Shown here: piece after piece, positions 8,024-16,355 of the stretch
Layout: each line of letters opens with the position of its first letter
Numbering within the stretch: the first letter of the stretch is position 1
Assembly: GCA_947572235.1 (NCBI GenBank)
Contig: CANPBB010000009.1
Coordinates: forward strand, 1 to 44,874
Length of the DNA: 44,874 bases
Origin: an uncultured Clostridia bacterium
GTDB taxonomy: Bacteria; Bacillota; Clostridia; Oscillospirales; Oscillospiraceae
Direction of reading: 5' to 3'
Notes under the pieces: generated by a model
Seen by the model: only the letters and a program-made list of their open reading frames with translations
Told to the model about the DNA's origin: nothing
The model's database searches: none
Program-made: the position numbers and the translations under genes

Positions 8024-8274
8024 TCCTCCAGCGGAAGGAGGGGGAGTCCCTGCTGATCGGCGATGAGATTGAGATCTCGATCCTCTCCGTGGAGGCAGGG
8101 CGCGTCCGTCTGGCGATTGAGGCCCCCAAGAGCATCTCTATTCTCCGCGCCGAGCTGAAAAAGGCCGCCGAGGTCAACCGGGAAGCCGCCGACGAGGAGG
8201 TCTCGCCTCTGGCCCTGCTGGGTATGCTGCCGGAGCACGGCAGAGGGAAGAGCCCTCAAGAGCCAACGCCCTAA
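8017..8274 (+). CDS. csrA: Carbon storage / translation regulator CsrA
   Basis: An 85-residue CsrA. The family pattern is clear: MLILQRKEGESLLIGDEIEI, then VRLAIEAPKSISILRAEL with the RNA-contacting Arg near residue 44. CsrA is a dimer that binds GGA motifs in leader hairpins; in Firmicutes it represses flagellin translation and is antagonised by FliW. The C-terminal tail of about 25 residues is longer than in many CsrA proteins. It overlaps fliW by seven bases, with AGGAGG inside fliW serving as its binding site. A terminator follows 16 bases after the stop. Confidence 0.95.
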   Translation: MLILQRKEGESLLIGDEIEISILSVEAGRVRLAIEAPKSISILRAELKKAAEVNREAADEEVSPLALLGMLPEHGRGKSPQEPTP

Positions 8275-8290
8275 ATCCCTCCCTCAGTTG

Positions 8291-8323
8291 AAAACCGCCT
8301 GTATCATTTATACAGGCGGTTTT
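8291..8323 (+). terminator. Terminator of the flgM-csrA operon
   Basis: AAAACCGCCTGTAT (8291-8304) and ATACAGGCGGTTTT (8310-8323) form a perfect 14-bp stem with a five-base loop, ending in a T-run. The flanking A-run on the left means it could also work on the other strand. Confidence 0.9.
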
Positions 8324-8501
8324 GTGCACGGTTTTGATGTCTGGGGAGGATGTTTTTTACGGCTTCTGTCCTCCCGCCAGCCCCCTCCTGTCTGCTGATC
8401 ATTCCTCTTGGATATGTATCAGCTCTCAATGGAAGAAGAATCCAACCAAGGGGTATCTTGGCACAATTTTTGGGAATGAAAGGCATCTCTCTTTGGGTGT
8501 A

Positions 8502-8530
8502 TTGACGGATTCTTTTTCATGTGATATGAT
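8502..8530 (+). promoter_or_regulatory. Distal sigma-A-type promoter upstream of flgB
   Basis: TTGACG (8502-8507), a 17-base spacer and TATGAT (8525-8530), with an extended -10 TGA just before. This is a strong match in sequence and spacing. A transcript from here would have a leader of about 305 bases before flgB. Confidence 0.6.
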
Positions 8531-8675
8531 GCAACCACTCCCCTGCGCACTGGAAGAAAATCCACTTGGAGTCAGGGCAGTCTGACAGACAGGCAGAGCA
8601 GCTTGCCATACACATAAAATACCCCTGTACCAAAAACATATCCAAAATCCTTTTCAGAGTTATTACAATTTTCAG

Positions 8676-8704
8676 TTGCATAGCTTTACAACATGTGATA
8701 TACT
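8676..8704 (+). promoter_or_regulatory. Proximal sigma-A-type promoter upstream of flgB
   Basis: TTGCAT (8676-8681), a 17-base spacer and TATACT (8699-8704), again with TGTGA before the -10 box. A second TATAAT occurs at 8711-8716 but without a well-placed -35. This is the nearest credible promoter for the 28-kb operon that follows. Confidence 0.6.
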
Positions 8705-8842
8705 ATCGCATATAATGTCTTGCTCTACCGTCGGGGGCATATTGTGGTATATTTTCAACCTTTTTCCAACAATATTATATGTTCCGCCCCATAACATCAG
8801 TATATATTAGAGCTTACTCAGACTTCCAAGGGAGGTTGTCAT

Positions 8843-9238
8843 ATGAGCAGCGGATTCTTCTTTTCCAACTCCTTTTTGATGCTGGAACGGTCCATGAATT
8901 TCCAGTGGACCAAGCAGCGGGCCACCTTGGACAACATCATCAACGCGGAGACACCGGGGTATAAAGCGAAATATGTTACCTTCGAGGACGCTTTCCGCAC
9001 CCAGCTTCTGGCCGCTGCCGCCGAGGGACAGCCCGCCAGTGTTATGCGGGGCGTGGTGAGTACCGCCATGCCCGTTGTCCACACCGCTTACCCCGAAACC
9101 GCCCGTTTAGATGACAACGGCGTCAACGTGGGGGAACAGCTGGTGGAGGCCACCCGAAACACCTACCAGATCCAGTACGTGATGGACTCTATGAACAGCG
9201 ATTTAGCCCGTCTGCGTACGGCTATCCGCGGCCAATAA
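8843..9238 (+). CDS. flgB: Flagellar basal-body rod protein FlgB
   Basis: A 131-residue proximal rod protein of normal length. The rod-family motif appears as ATLDNIINAETPGYKAKYV at about 27-45. The C-terminal helix (NTYQIQYVMDSMNSDLARLRTAI) is typical. It assembles with FlgC and FliE next to the MS ring. The gene opens the main operon and is preceded by GGGAGG eight bases before its ATG. Confidence 0.95.
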   Translation: MSSGFFFSNSFLMLERSMNFQWTKQRATLDNIINAETPGYKAKYVTFEDAFRTQLLAAAAEGQPASVMRGVVSTAMPVVHTAYPETARLDDNGVNVGEQLVEATRNTYQIQYVMDSMNSDLARLRTAIRGQ

Positions 9239-9318
9239 GCAGGCTGTCTTTTCTGCTTTTACCATTTACATTGATATTTTATTCGCGGTCCAATACCATC
9301 AGAAGGGAGTAATCCACT

Positions 9319-9780
9319 ATGGCTTTCCTAAGCTCCATCAATATTGTCGGCTCCGGGATCACCGCGCAGCAGCTGCGCTTGGACGTGGTGTCGGAGAACA
9401 TTGTCAACATCAACACCACCCGCACAGAGGCCGGCGGCGCCTATCGCCGGAAAATGGTGGTTTTTCAGGCGGAGGACGGGCGCAACTCCTTCCGCAATAT
9501 TATGGCCGCAGCCCAGAACGGGCTGGTGAGCAATACCGGCTATAACCGAACCGCCGGCGTCAAGGTCACTGAGATTGTGGAGGACCAGTCGGACTTCAAG
9601 CTCAAGTACGACCCCACAGACCCAGACGCCAATGAGGAGGGGTATGTGGAGCTCCCCAACGTGGATTTGGTGAAAGAAATCACAGACGGCATGGCGGCCT
9701 CTCAGGCATACTCCGCCAACGTCACCGCCTTCAATCTCCTCAAAAGCGTGATCTCCAAGGGAATGGAGATCGGGAAATAA
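9319..9780 (+). CDS. flgC: Flagellar basal-body rod protein FlgC
   Basis: A 153-residue rod protein. The N-terminus has LRLDVVSENIVNINTTRTEAGGAYRRK, the usual ANNIANxxT-type motif in modified form, and the C-terminus has the rod-family helix. In the middle it carries the family's ELPNVDLVKEITDGMAASQ. It forms the proximal rod with FlgB. A gap of 228 bases follows before fliE, holding GC-rich hairpins without T-runs (9813-9828 and 9944-9961) but no gene. Confidence 0.95.
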   Translation: MAFLSSINIVGSGITAQQLRLDVVSENIVNINTTRTEAGGAYRRKMVVFQAEDGRNSFRNIMAAAQNGLVSNTGYNRTAGVKVTEIVEDQSDFKLKYDPTDPDANEEGYVELPNVDLVKEITDGMAASQAYSANVTAFNLLKSVISKGMEIGK

Positions 9781-9943
9781 AAAGGATCACAGGGTCAAAG
9801 CATAATGAACTGCCGGGGGATGCCCCGGTCTTCACCGGCGGTTTATTAAGCTTGACCTCATTTCGCGTTTTTGGAGGCCAAAGGAAAAATCCGGTTTTTC
9901 TGCTGACTTTTCCCCTATTTCCGCGTTTTTCTGCATTTTTTCC

Positions 9944-9961
9944 GGCCGCTGTCCTGCGGCC
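9944..9961 (+). repeat. GC hairpin between flgC and fliE
   Basis: GGCCGC-tgtcct-GCGGCC, with partial extension on both sides (CCGG and CCGG). No T-run follows, so it is unlikely to terminate fully. It may stabilise or process the operon mRNA. A smaller hairpin CCGGGG-gatg-CCCCGG lies at 9813-9828 after flgC. Confidence 0.35.
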
Positions 9962-10008
9962 AGCCGGCGGGGTTTTGCCCGCTCAGTAACATACAAGGAG
10001 GCTTCACT

Positions 10009-10317
10009 ATGGACAGCCGTATTCAGGGGATCGCCCCTCTCTGGAACGTATTTCCCTCTTTGGAGGGGAAGGAATCTTCCTCCTCCCTCCCCGGCTCCGC
10101 CGTCTTTGCCGACGTATTCCGCACCGCCATTGACAACGTGCGTCAGACCGACGATGAGAAGACCAAGATGCAGTATCTGCTCTCCACCGGGCAGTTGGAT
10201 AACCCCGCTGAGCTGAGCCTCGCCTCCTACAAGGCGGACGTGGCGCTGGATATGCTGATCCAGCTGCGCAGCAAGGCGCTGGATGCCTACAGTGAGCTCA
10301 TGCGCATCAGCATGTGA
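10009..10317 (+). CDS. fliE: Flagellar hook-basal body complex protein FliE
   Basis: A 102-residue FliE. The C-terminus is characteristic: LSLASYKADVALDMLIQLRSKALDAYSELMRISM, the helix that anchors the rod in the MS ring and export gate. FliE is exported first and forms the MS ring-rod junction. AAGGAGG is well placed before the ATG. Confidence 0.92.
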   Translation: MDSRIQGIAPLWNVFPSLEGKESSSSLPGSAVFADVFRTAIDNVRQTDDEKTKMQYLLSTGQLDNPAELSLASYKADVALDMLIQLRSKALDAYSELMRISM

Positions 10318-10384
10318 GCACTCTGTGCGCTGACAGATTTGGTATGCCTCATTTTCTGAGAACAGCCTTTGGGGAGGAATCGCG

Positions 10385-12025
10385 TTGGACGTAAAAATCA
10401 AGGGATTTTTTGAAAAGGTCAAGGACTTTTTCAAAAAAATGAGCAAAAAAATGCGCATCGTGCTGGGCGTCACCACCGCTGTGCTGATTATAGGTATTGT
10501 GGCTTTCGTCATCTGGGCCAACAACAAGCCCTACGAGACGCTGATGACCGGTCTCCCCAACAGTGAGATGAGCTCCGTGCTCTCCTTCCTCAGTGAGAAC
10601 GGCTACACGGACTACAAGGTCCAAGGGGACAGCATCTTGGTTCCCGCCGACCAAGTCTCCCGGCTGCAGGGCCAGATGGCTCTGGCTGGCTATCCCAAGA
10701 ATGGCTTCCTGTTCGACATCTACTTCGACAAGATCAACAGCCTCTCCACCACCACCGAGGCGGACCGGGCGTGGCTGGTAGGCTTGGAGGAGAAAATCCG
10801 CAGCGTCCTGTGTACCTTGGACGGCATCCGGGACGCCACAGTGGACATCACCTTGGGCAAGGAGCGCAGCTACATCTTGGAGGACAATGTCACCGAGAGC
10901 AGCGCCGCTATCACCCTCACGCTGGACGGGAGCACACGTCTCTCCTCCCAGATGGTCAACGCCATCGCCGGGATTGTCGCCCACGCGGTGGAGGGGCTCA
11001 CCATTGACAACGTGTTTATCACCGACCAGTACTACAACAGCTACTCCGCCGGGGACGCGCTCTCCTCCATCAGTGAGGCCAGCGCCCTGAAGGTGAAGCT
11101 GGAGCAGGATACCAGCAACAACGTCCGCTCACAGGTCCTTCAGGTCTTGGGCAGCATCTACGGGCAGGACAACGTCAAAGTGGCGGTGAACTGCAATGTG
11201 GACGTGAGCCGGAAGATCGTCGAGGACACCCAGTACTCCCAGCCCACAGGCGCACCTGACGACGGAGGCGGCCTCATCGACAGCCAGACTTGGTTCTGGC
11301 AGGTGGCCAAGGGCGACATCGCCACCACAGGCGGCGTAGTGGGCACCCCCTCCAACTCCGAGATCCCCAACTATATGAATAACGGCGAGCTGGACGGCGA
11401 CGAGGACTACGCCGCCTATCAGGGCTCCAACGACCGGGACAACAACAAGCGGGTGGAGCAGAGCGAGGTCCTTGCCGGCACCATTACCGACATCGGCATC
11501 GCCGTCACCATCAACGCCAACGCCTCCAACGCTTGGGCCGTGGACGAGGCTATGCTGAAAAGCCACGTGGCCGCCGCCGCCAATATCGGCGGGGAGGATC
11601 CGGAGTCCCGTGTCTCCGTGCTGATCGCTCCCTTCGAGGCGGATGCGCCGGTGCCCATCGGGCCCATCCTGCCTGTTCCCGACTATGTACTCTACATCGC
11701 CGCCGGCGTGCTGGTTCTGCTGCTGGTCTTGGCCATCGTGCTGATGATCGTGGGCCGGAAGCGGAAGAAGAAGCAGCAGCTGGAGGAGCAGAGGTTGCTG
11801 GAGGAGCAGCAGTCCCAAGCCCTGACACTGGAGGAGGCCGAGGCTATCGCAGCGGCCACCGCCGCGGCCGCCGCTGCCGGCGGTACCGGCGCCGACATTA
11901 TGGAGATCAACACCGAGAAGAGCATGGAGCTGCGCAAGAATGTCCGCCAGTTCGCCCAGAACAACCCGGAAATCGCCGCGCAGATGATCAAGACATGGCT
12001 GAGAGGAGGGGAAGAGAATGGCTGA
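10385..12025 (+). CDS. fliF: Flagellar MS-ring protein FliF
   Basis: A 546-residue inner-membrane ring protein. One membrane segment lies at about 24-45 and a second at about 434-456; between them are the ring-building domains (for example LPNSEMSSVLSFLSENGYTDYKV and LEEKIRSVLCTLDGIRDATVDI). The cytoplasmic tail ends in a conserved patch (ELRKNVRQFAQNNPEIAAQMIKTWL) that binds FliG. The start is a TTG at 10385 with GGGGAGGA seven bases before it; an in-frame ATG at 10439 lacks such a site. The tail has an Ala-rich stretch. The 3' end overlaps fliG by eight bases. Confidence 0.95.
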   Translation: MDVKIKGFFEKVKDFFKKMSKKMRIVLGVTTAVLIIGIVAFVIWANNKPYETLMTGLPNSEMSSVLSFLSENGYTDYKVQGDSILVPADQVSRLQGQMALAGYPKNGFLFDIYFDKINSLSTTTEADRAWLVGLEEKIRSVLCTLDGIRDATVDITLGKERSYILEDNVTESSAAITLTLDGSTRLSSQMVNAIAGIVAHAVEGLTIDNVFITDQYYNSYSAGDALSSISEASALKVKLEQDTSNNVRSQVLQVLGSIYGQDNVKVAVNCNVDVSRKIVEDTQYSQPTGAPDDGGGLIDSQTWFWQVAKGDIATTGGVVGTPSNSEIPNYMNNGELDGDEDYAAYQGSNDRDNNKRVEQSEVLAGTITDIGIAVTINANASNAWAVDEAMLKSHVAAAANIGGEDPESRVSVLIAPFEADAPVPIGPILPVPDYVLYIAAGVLVLLLVLAIVLMIVGRKRKKKQQLEEQRLLEEQQSQALTLEEAEAIAAATAAAAAAGGTGADIMEINTEKSMELRKNVRQFAQNNPEIAAQMIKTWLRGGEENG

Positions 12026-13034
12026 TGCCACTACTTTTGAGCTGAGCTCCTCCCAGAAGGCTGCTGCCGTTATCGTATCCTTAGGGGCGGATAAGGCCTC
12101 CCTTCTCTACCAGTTCATGGAGCCGGAGGATCTGGAGCAGCTGACGCTGGAGGTGGCCCGCTTAGGAATGCTCAACAGTGAGCAGACCGAGGCGGTGCTC
12201 ACCGAGTTCTACCAGAGCTGCCTCACCAACAAGGCCGTCACCGAGGGCGGCTTGGAGTACGCCAAAACCGTACTGGAGAAGGCTTTCGGCCAGCAGACCG
12301 CCTCCGCCCTCTTGGAGAAGGTCACCAAGTCCCTGAAGAACCGCGACTTCGCCTTCTTGGACAAGGCGGATGTGAAGTCCCTGTACTCCGCGCTGCAGAA
12401 CGAGCGTCCCCAGACCATGGCTCTGGTCCTCAGCTATGTGGACCCGGACAAGGCCGCTGGCGTTATCGAGCAGCTGGAGACCTCCCGTCAGGTGAAGGTG
12501 GTGGAGGCCATCGCCACCATGGAGAGCGCCTCCCCCACCGCCATCAAGATCGTGGAGGCGGAGATGGAGCGCCGGTTCTCCAGCATCATCACCACCTCCA
12601 ATGTCAAGGTGGGCGGCATCGACTATGTGGCGTCCATCATGAACAACTTGGACCGCTCCAGCGAGAAGAGCATCTTCGACAGTTTGGGCGTGGACAACGC
12701 GGAGCTGGCCGACGAGATCCGCAAGCGCATGTTCGTGTTCGAGGACATCGTCACCATGGACGACCGCTCTGTACAGCGTGTACTGCGGGACTGCGACCCG
12801 AGAGATCTGGTGCTGGCCCTCAAGACCGCCAATACCGAGGTGTCCAACAAGCTCTTTACCAACATGTCCGCCCGTATGGCCGAGAGTATCCGGGACGACT
12901 TGGAGATCACAACCAACGTCCGTATGAAGGATGTGGAGGACGCCCAGCAGCGTATTGTGGGCATCATCCGCGATTTAGAGGAGAAAAACGAGATCGTGAT
13001 CCTGAAGGGTGGAAAGGACGATATCATTGCGTAA
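12018..13034 (+). CDS. fliG: Flagellar motor switch protein FliG
   Basis: A 338-residue FliG of normal length. The N-terminal FliF-binding domain (SSQKAAAVIVSLGADKASLLYQFMEPEDLEQL), the middle armadillo domain and the C-terminal torque helix region (FVFEDIVTMDDRSVQRVLRDCDPRDLVLALK) with charged residues that face MotA are all present. It sits on the MS ring and transmits torque. It starts inside the end of fliF, and fliH starts inside its own 3' end, so the three are translationally coupled. Confidence 0.96.
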   Translation: MADATTFELSSSQKAAAVIVSLGADKASLLYQFMEPEDLEQLTLEVARLGMLNSEQTEAVLTEFYQSCLTNKAVTEGGLEYAKTVLEKAFGQQTASALLEKVTKSLKNRDFAFLDKADVKSLYSALQNERPQTMALVLSYVDPDKAAGVIEQLETSRQVKVVEAIATMESASPTAIKIVEAEMERRFSSIITTSNVKVGGIDYVASIMNNLDRSSEKSIFDSLGVDNAELADEIRKRMFVFEDIVTMDDRSVQRVLRDCDPRDLVLALKTANTEVSNKLFTNMSARMAESIRDDLEITTNVRMKDVEDAQQRIVGIIRDLEEKNEIVILKGGKDDIIA

Positions 13035-13932
13035 CATCTGGAAGGGGCTCTTTGGCTCCGACGCGGAGGCCTACGTCTTCCCCGAGGCCGCCTCCATCGA
13101 GATAGAGGGCGCCCCCCCGCCGGAGCCCCTCCCCCCGGAAGAGGAGGAGGGCGCGGAGGACTGGGAGGAGCTGTTCATCGGGGAAGGGGAGTCAGCGGAG
13201 CCGGGGATGGATGTGACCCTCCCCCCCGATGAGGACGAGGTCCCGCAGGAGGAGCCCCCCCCCAGAGCCGACCCCAGCAGCACCGCTCCGGTGCAGTATG
13301 CCCAGCTCCAGGCCGAGCTGATGCTCTCCCAAGCCCGGGAGGATGCGGAAAACATCCTGAACCAAGCACGGGAGCAGGCGCAGCAGGAGCTGGAGGAGAT
13401 CCGCGCCGGCGCCCGGGACGAGGGGTACCGTCAGGGCTACGCAGAGGGTACCGCCAAGGCCATGGAGGACGCCATCCGGGACAAGGAGGCCAATGCCCAG
13501 AAAATGGGGCAGGAGGTCCAAGCCTTTTTGGAGAAGGCGTCTCTGGTTCGGGAGGAGCTGGTCGATCAGACCAGAGATGAGCTTCTGGACATTGTCATCG
13601 CCATCGCCGAGAAGATCGTGCGGGTAAGCCTGAAGAGCAGCAGCGACGTGATCGTGCGCATGATCCAGAGCGCCACCGAGCGGATGAAGCGGCAGGAGTG
13701 GGTCCACATCTATATCTCCGGCTGCGACACCGGGAGCATCGCCAAGATCTCCCCCGCCCTTACCGCCTCCTTGGGGGCTTTGAGCCAGCACATCAAGGTG
13801 GTTCCCATGGGTGACGATGAGAGCGGCACCTGTATCATCGAGACGCCGGAGGAGATTATTGACGCCAGCGCCTCCACCCAGATGGCCAACATCCGTGATA
13901 TCCTCACTGAGCAGTTGGGCACCCAGTGGTAG
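13027..13932 (+). CDS. fliH: Flagellar export apparatus protein FliH
   Basis: About 301 residues. Residues 10-85 are acidic and Pro-rich and probably disordered. A coiled coil follows, with the Gly-rich GYRQGYAEGTAK typical of FliH, then the C-terminal FliI-binding domain (ELLDIVIAIAEKIVRVSL). FliH regulates the export ATPase FliI and docks it at the switch. The start is uncertain: I favour TTG 13027, with GGAAAGGA (13011-13018) well placed; GTG 13009 is the alternative. Both overlap the end of fliG. The acidic N-terminal insert makes it longer than many FliH proteins. Confidence 0.88.
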   Translation: MRNIWKGLFGSDAEAYVFPEAASIEIEGAPPPEPLPPEEEEGAEDWEELFIGEGESAEPGMDVTLPPDEDEVPQEEPPPRADPSSTAPVQYAQLQAELMLSQAREDAENILNQAREQAQQELEEIRAGARDEGYRQGYAEGTAKAMEDAIRDKEANAQKMGQEVQAFLEKASLVREELVDQTRDELLDIVIAIAEKIVRVSLKSSSDVIVRMIQSATERMKRQEWVHIYISGCDTGSIAKISPALTASLGALSQHIKVVPMGDDESGTCIIETPEEIIDASASTQMANIRDILTEQLGTQW

Positions 13933-14037
13933 GCAGCTCTTCCTGAGCAAAAAGACAGCAAGAAGCATTTTCGTTTCGCTCTATAGTCCGGCACACAGCA
14001 ACCCCTATTCCCCACAGCGAGGAGGGACTTCAAGGAT

Positions 14038-15339
14038 ATGTTCCGGGAGATGATTCCCAGCATCCGCTCGGCGGAGACTATCAGCCACACCGGGAAAATC
14101 GAGAATATCGTGGGCATGTCCATTGAGGCCTCCGGCGGTCGGGCCGCCATCGGCGACATCTGCCGCATCTACTCCGGCGAGTCCGGCGGGCAGGTTCCTG
14201 CCGAGGTGGTGGGCTTTAAAAACGATCACATCCTTTTGATGCCCTATGCCAACATGAGCGGCATCTCCGCGGGGAACTTTGTGCGCAACACCGGGCGGCG
14301 TCTGACGCTGCCGGTGGGGCCCTTCCTCCGGGGGCGGGTGATCAACGCCTTGGGCCAGCCCATCGACAACAAGGAGCCCTTCCAGCGTTCGGACACTTTT
14401 TCTATCGACTCCACCTACATCAGCCCCATGGCCCGGCCCCCCATCCGGGAGCGGATGGAGTTTGGCATCAAGGCCATTGACAGCCTCCTCACCATCGGCA
14501 AGGGACAGCGTATCGGCATCTTCGCCGGCTCCGGCGTGGGCAAGTCCACACTGATGGGCATGATCGCCAAAAACGTGAAGGCCGACATCAACGTCATCGC
14601 CTTGGTGGGCGAGCGTGGCCGCGAGGTGCTGGAGTTTATGCAGAAGGATCTTGGAGAGGAGGGGATGCGGCGCAGTGTCTTGGTGGTGGCCACCAGCGAC
14701 CAGCCGGCCATGCTGCGCATGAAGTGCCCCAGCGTGGCCACCAGTATCGCCGAGTACTTCTGCAATCAGGGCTACGATGTGCTTTTAATGATGGACTCCC
14801 TGACCCGCTTCGCCATGGCCCAGCGCGAGATCGGCCTCGCTATCGGGGAGCCTCCGGTAGCCAGAGGGTACACCCCCTCCATGTACGCCGAGATGCCCAA
14901 GCTCTTGGAGCGCAGCGGAAACTTTGAAAAGGGTTCTATCACCGGCGTCTACACCGTATTGGTAGAGGGCGACGACACCAACGAGCCCATCGCCGACACG
15001 GTCCGAGGCATTTTGGACGGCCACATCGTCCTCTCCCGCCAGCTGGCCAACGCCAACCACTTCCCCGCCATCGACGTGGGGGCCAGCATCTCCCGTCTGA
15101 TGGTGGAGATCGTCACCCCGGAGCACCGGAAGCTGGCGGGGCAGCTGCGGGACATTATGAGCGTCTATGAGAAAAACGCGGACTTGGTGTCTATCGGCGC
15201 CTACAAGGCGGGGACCAACCCCAAGTTAGATCACGCCCTCAGCAAGATGGATGCCATCAACCAGTTCCTCATGCAGGGGATCAACGAGTCCTTTTCCTTT
15301 GATGAGAGCTTGGTTCAACTCCAGCGTATTCTGAAATAA
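14038..15339 (+). CDS. fliI: Flagellum-specific export ATPase FliI
   Basis: A 433-residue F1-beta-like ATPase. The Walker A motif GSGVGKST is at 164-171. The Walker B region is VLLMMDSLTRFAMAQREIGLAIGEPP, with the family's ARGYTPS following. It hydrolyses ATP at the export gate to unload substrates from chaperones. AGGAGGGA precedes the ATG. A 105-base gap without a gene separates it from fliH. Confidence 0.97.
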   Translation: MFREMIPSIRSAETISHTGKIENIVGMSIEASGGRAAIGDICRIYSGESGGQVPAEVVGFKNDHILLMPYANMSGISAGNFVRNTGRRLTLPVGPFLRGRVINALGQPIDNKEPFQRSDTFSIDSTYISPMARPPIRERMEFGIKAIDSLLTIGKGQRIGIFAGSGVGKSTLMGMIAKNVKADINVIALVGERGREVLEFMQKDLGEEGMRRSVLVVATSDQPAMLRMKCPSVATSIAEYFCNQGYDVLLMMDSLTRFAMAQREIGLAIGEPPVARGYTPSMYAEMPKLLERSGNFEKGSITGVYTVLVEGDDTNEPIADTVRGILDGHIVLSRQLANANHFPAIDVGASISRLMVEIVTPEHRKLAGQLRDIMSVYEKNADLVSIGAYKAGTNPKLDHALSKMDAINQFLMQGINESFSFDESLVQLQRILK

Positions 15340-15366
15340 CCTTTCAAAAAGGGGATCCTGTACTTC

Positions 15367-15822
15367 ATGAAGAAATTCAAATTCTCTCTTGAGACCGTAT
15401 TGGACTACAAGCAGCAGGTGTTGGACTCCCTGCGTACAGAGCATGGCGCCATTCTGGCCCAGCTGAGAGCGCAGGAGGACGCGGTCCGCCGCTTAGAGGA
15501 ACAGTACCAAGAACTGAACGCCGACTTCTGCCGTCGAAAGATGGAGGGCATGACTATCTGTGAGGCTTTGGGCTTCGAGCAGTACCTCCGCATGGAGGAG
15601 CACCGGATCGAGAAGGAGACCCAGCGCCTCCACGAGATCCAAAAGCAGGAGGAGGCCAAGCGCAGCGAGGTGGTAGACGCCAAGCTGGAGACCTCCTCCA
15701 TCGAGAAGCTGCGGGAGAAGAAGCTGGACGGCTACCACAAGGCCATCCAGAAGGCGGAGGAGCTCCAGATTGAGGAGTTTGTCTCCACCACCCGGGCTAT
15801 GGCAGCCGGTGTGAAGGCATAA
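15367..15822 (+). CDS. fliJ: Flagellar export protein FliJ
   Basis: A 151-residue protein that is almost entirely coiled coil, starting MKKFKFSLETVLDYKQQV, the usual FliJ N-terminus. FliJ is the central stalk of the FliI hexamer and passes export chaperones to FlhA. Location right after fliI confirms the call. The ribosome binding site is weak (GGGGAT). Confidence 0.9.
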   Translation: MKKFKFSLETVLDYKQQVLDSLRTEHGAILAQLRAQEDAVRRLEEQYQELNADFCRRKMEGMTICEALGFEQYLRMEEHRIEKETQRLHEIQKQEEAKRSEVVDAKLETSSIEKLREKKLDGYHKAIQKAEELQIEEFVSTTRAMAAGVKA

Positions 15823-15905
15823 GGCTTCACAGACGGCCCCTTAAAAATGTGAGTGACACGGCGACGTGTTTCTCTATATACTGTCACGGAGAGGAGGTGA
15901 GAGCA

Positions 15906-16355
15906 ATGCAGACGCCGCTTTCATTCTGTGACATCGCCGCGCGGTTTGGACAGACCCCCGCCCCCCGGAAGAGCGTCGCGGAGCAGACCGGCTGGAATCC
16001 CGATCAGCTGTTCCGGGACTATCTGACGAAGGTCCGCTCCCAGCGGGAGAAGGACGAGAAGGAGGCCGTCGAGGACGCCCTGATGGAGATGGTGGACGCC
16101 ATCAACGCCCCCAAGTGGGAGCGCACCGAGGATCGTTCCCCGTATGATTCCCTTCTCCGCATCTCCGAGCAGCAGGACGGCCATGACGATCCCATGGAGA
16201 ATCCCGAGATCCAGATGATCCTTGCCATGGCCCGCACACAGGCGGCTTTCCGCCAAGTGGACGATATCCTGAACCGGGAGGAGCAGGAGGAGGTTCAAAC
16301 CGAGGCAGCCAGCAAGACCAGCGAAACTCAATCCATTGATAAGGAGGTGAAATGA
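15906..16355 (+). CDS. Unknown protein between fliJ and fliK
   Basis: A 149-residue protein I do not recognise. I chose ATG 15906 because AGGAGGTGA (15892-15900) lies five bases upstream; a longer form from GTG 15849 has no site. No signal peptide or membrane segment is visible, and it is rich in Glu, Asp and Gln. Residues 30-60 (WNPDQLFRDYLTKVRSQREKD) look helical and charged, and the last 40 residues are acidic. In Bacillus this position holds ylxF (a membrane-anchored MgtE-N/MotE-like protein), but this one has no N-terminal membrane helix, so I do not equate them. It overlaps fliK by four bases (ATGA), so it is translationally coupled and probably acts in hook assembly or export. Confidence 0.7.
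   Translation: MQTPLSFCDIAARFGQTPAPRKSVAEQTGWNPDQLFRDYLTKVRSQREKDEKEAVEDALMEMVDAINAPKWERTEDRSPYDSLLRISEQQDGHDDPMENPEIQMILAMARTQAAFRQVDDILNREEQEEVQTEAASKTSETQSIDKEVK

Larger units (their letters stand above)
8324..8842 (+). promoter_or_regulatory. Upstream control region of the main fla/che operon
   Basis: This AT-richer, gene-free gap separates the csrA terminator from flgB. It contains two sigma-A-type promoters that share CATGTGATAT around their -10 boxes (8502-8530 and 8676-8704), and the flgB ribosome binding site GGGAGG at 8830-8835. I see no coding region on either strand. No sigma-28-like site is visible, which agrees with an early class of transcription. Confidence 0.65.

Noticed and set aside
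9832-10527. Minus-strand frame across fliE and its upstream gap
   Set aside because: No homology, and it crosses fliE and the fliF start, which are well supported.
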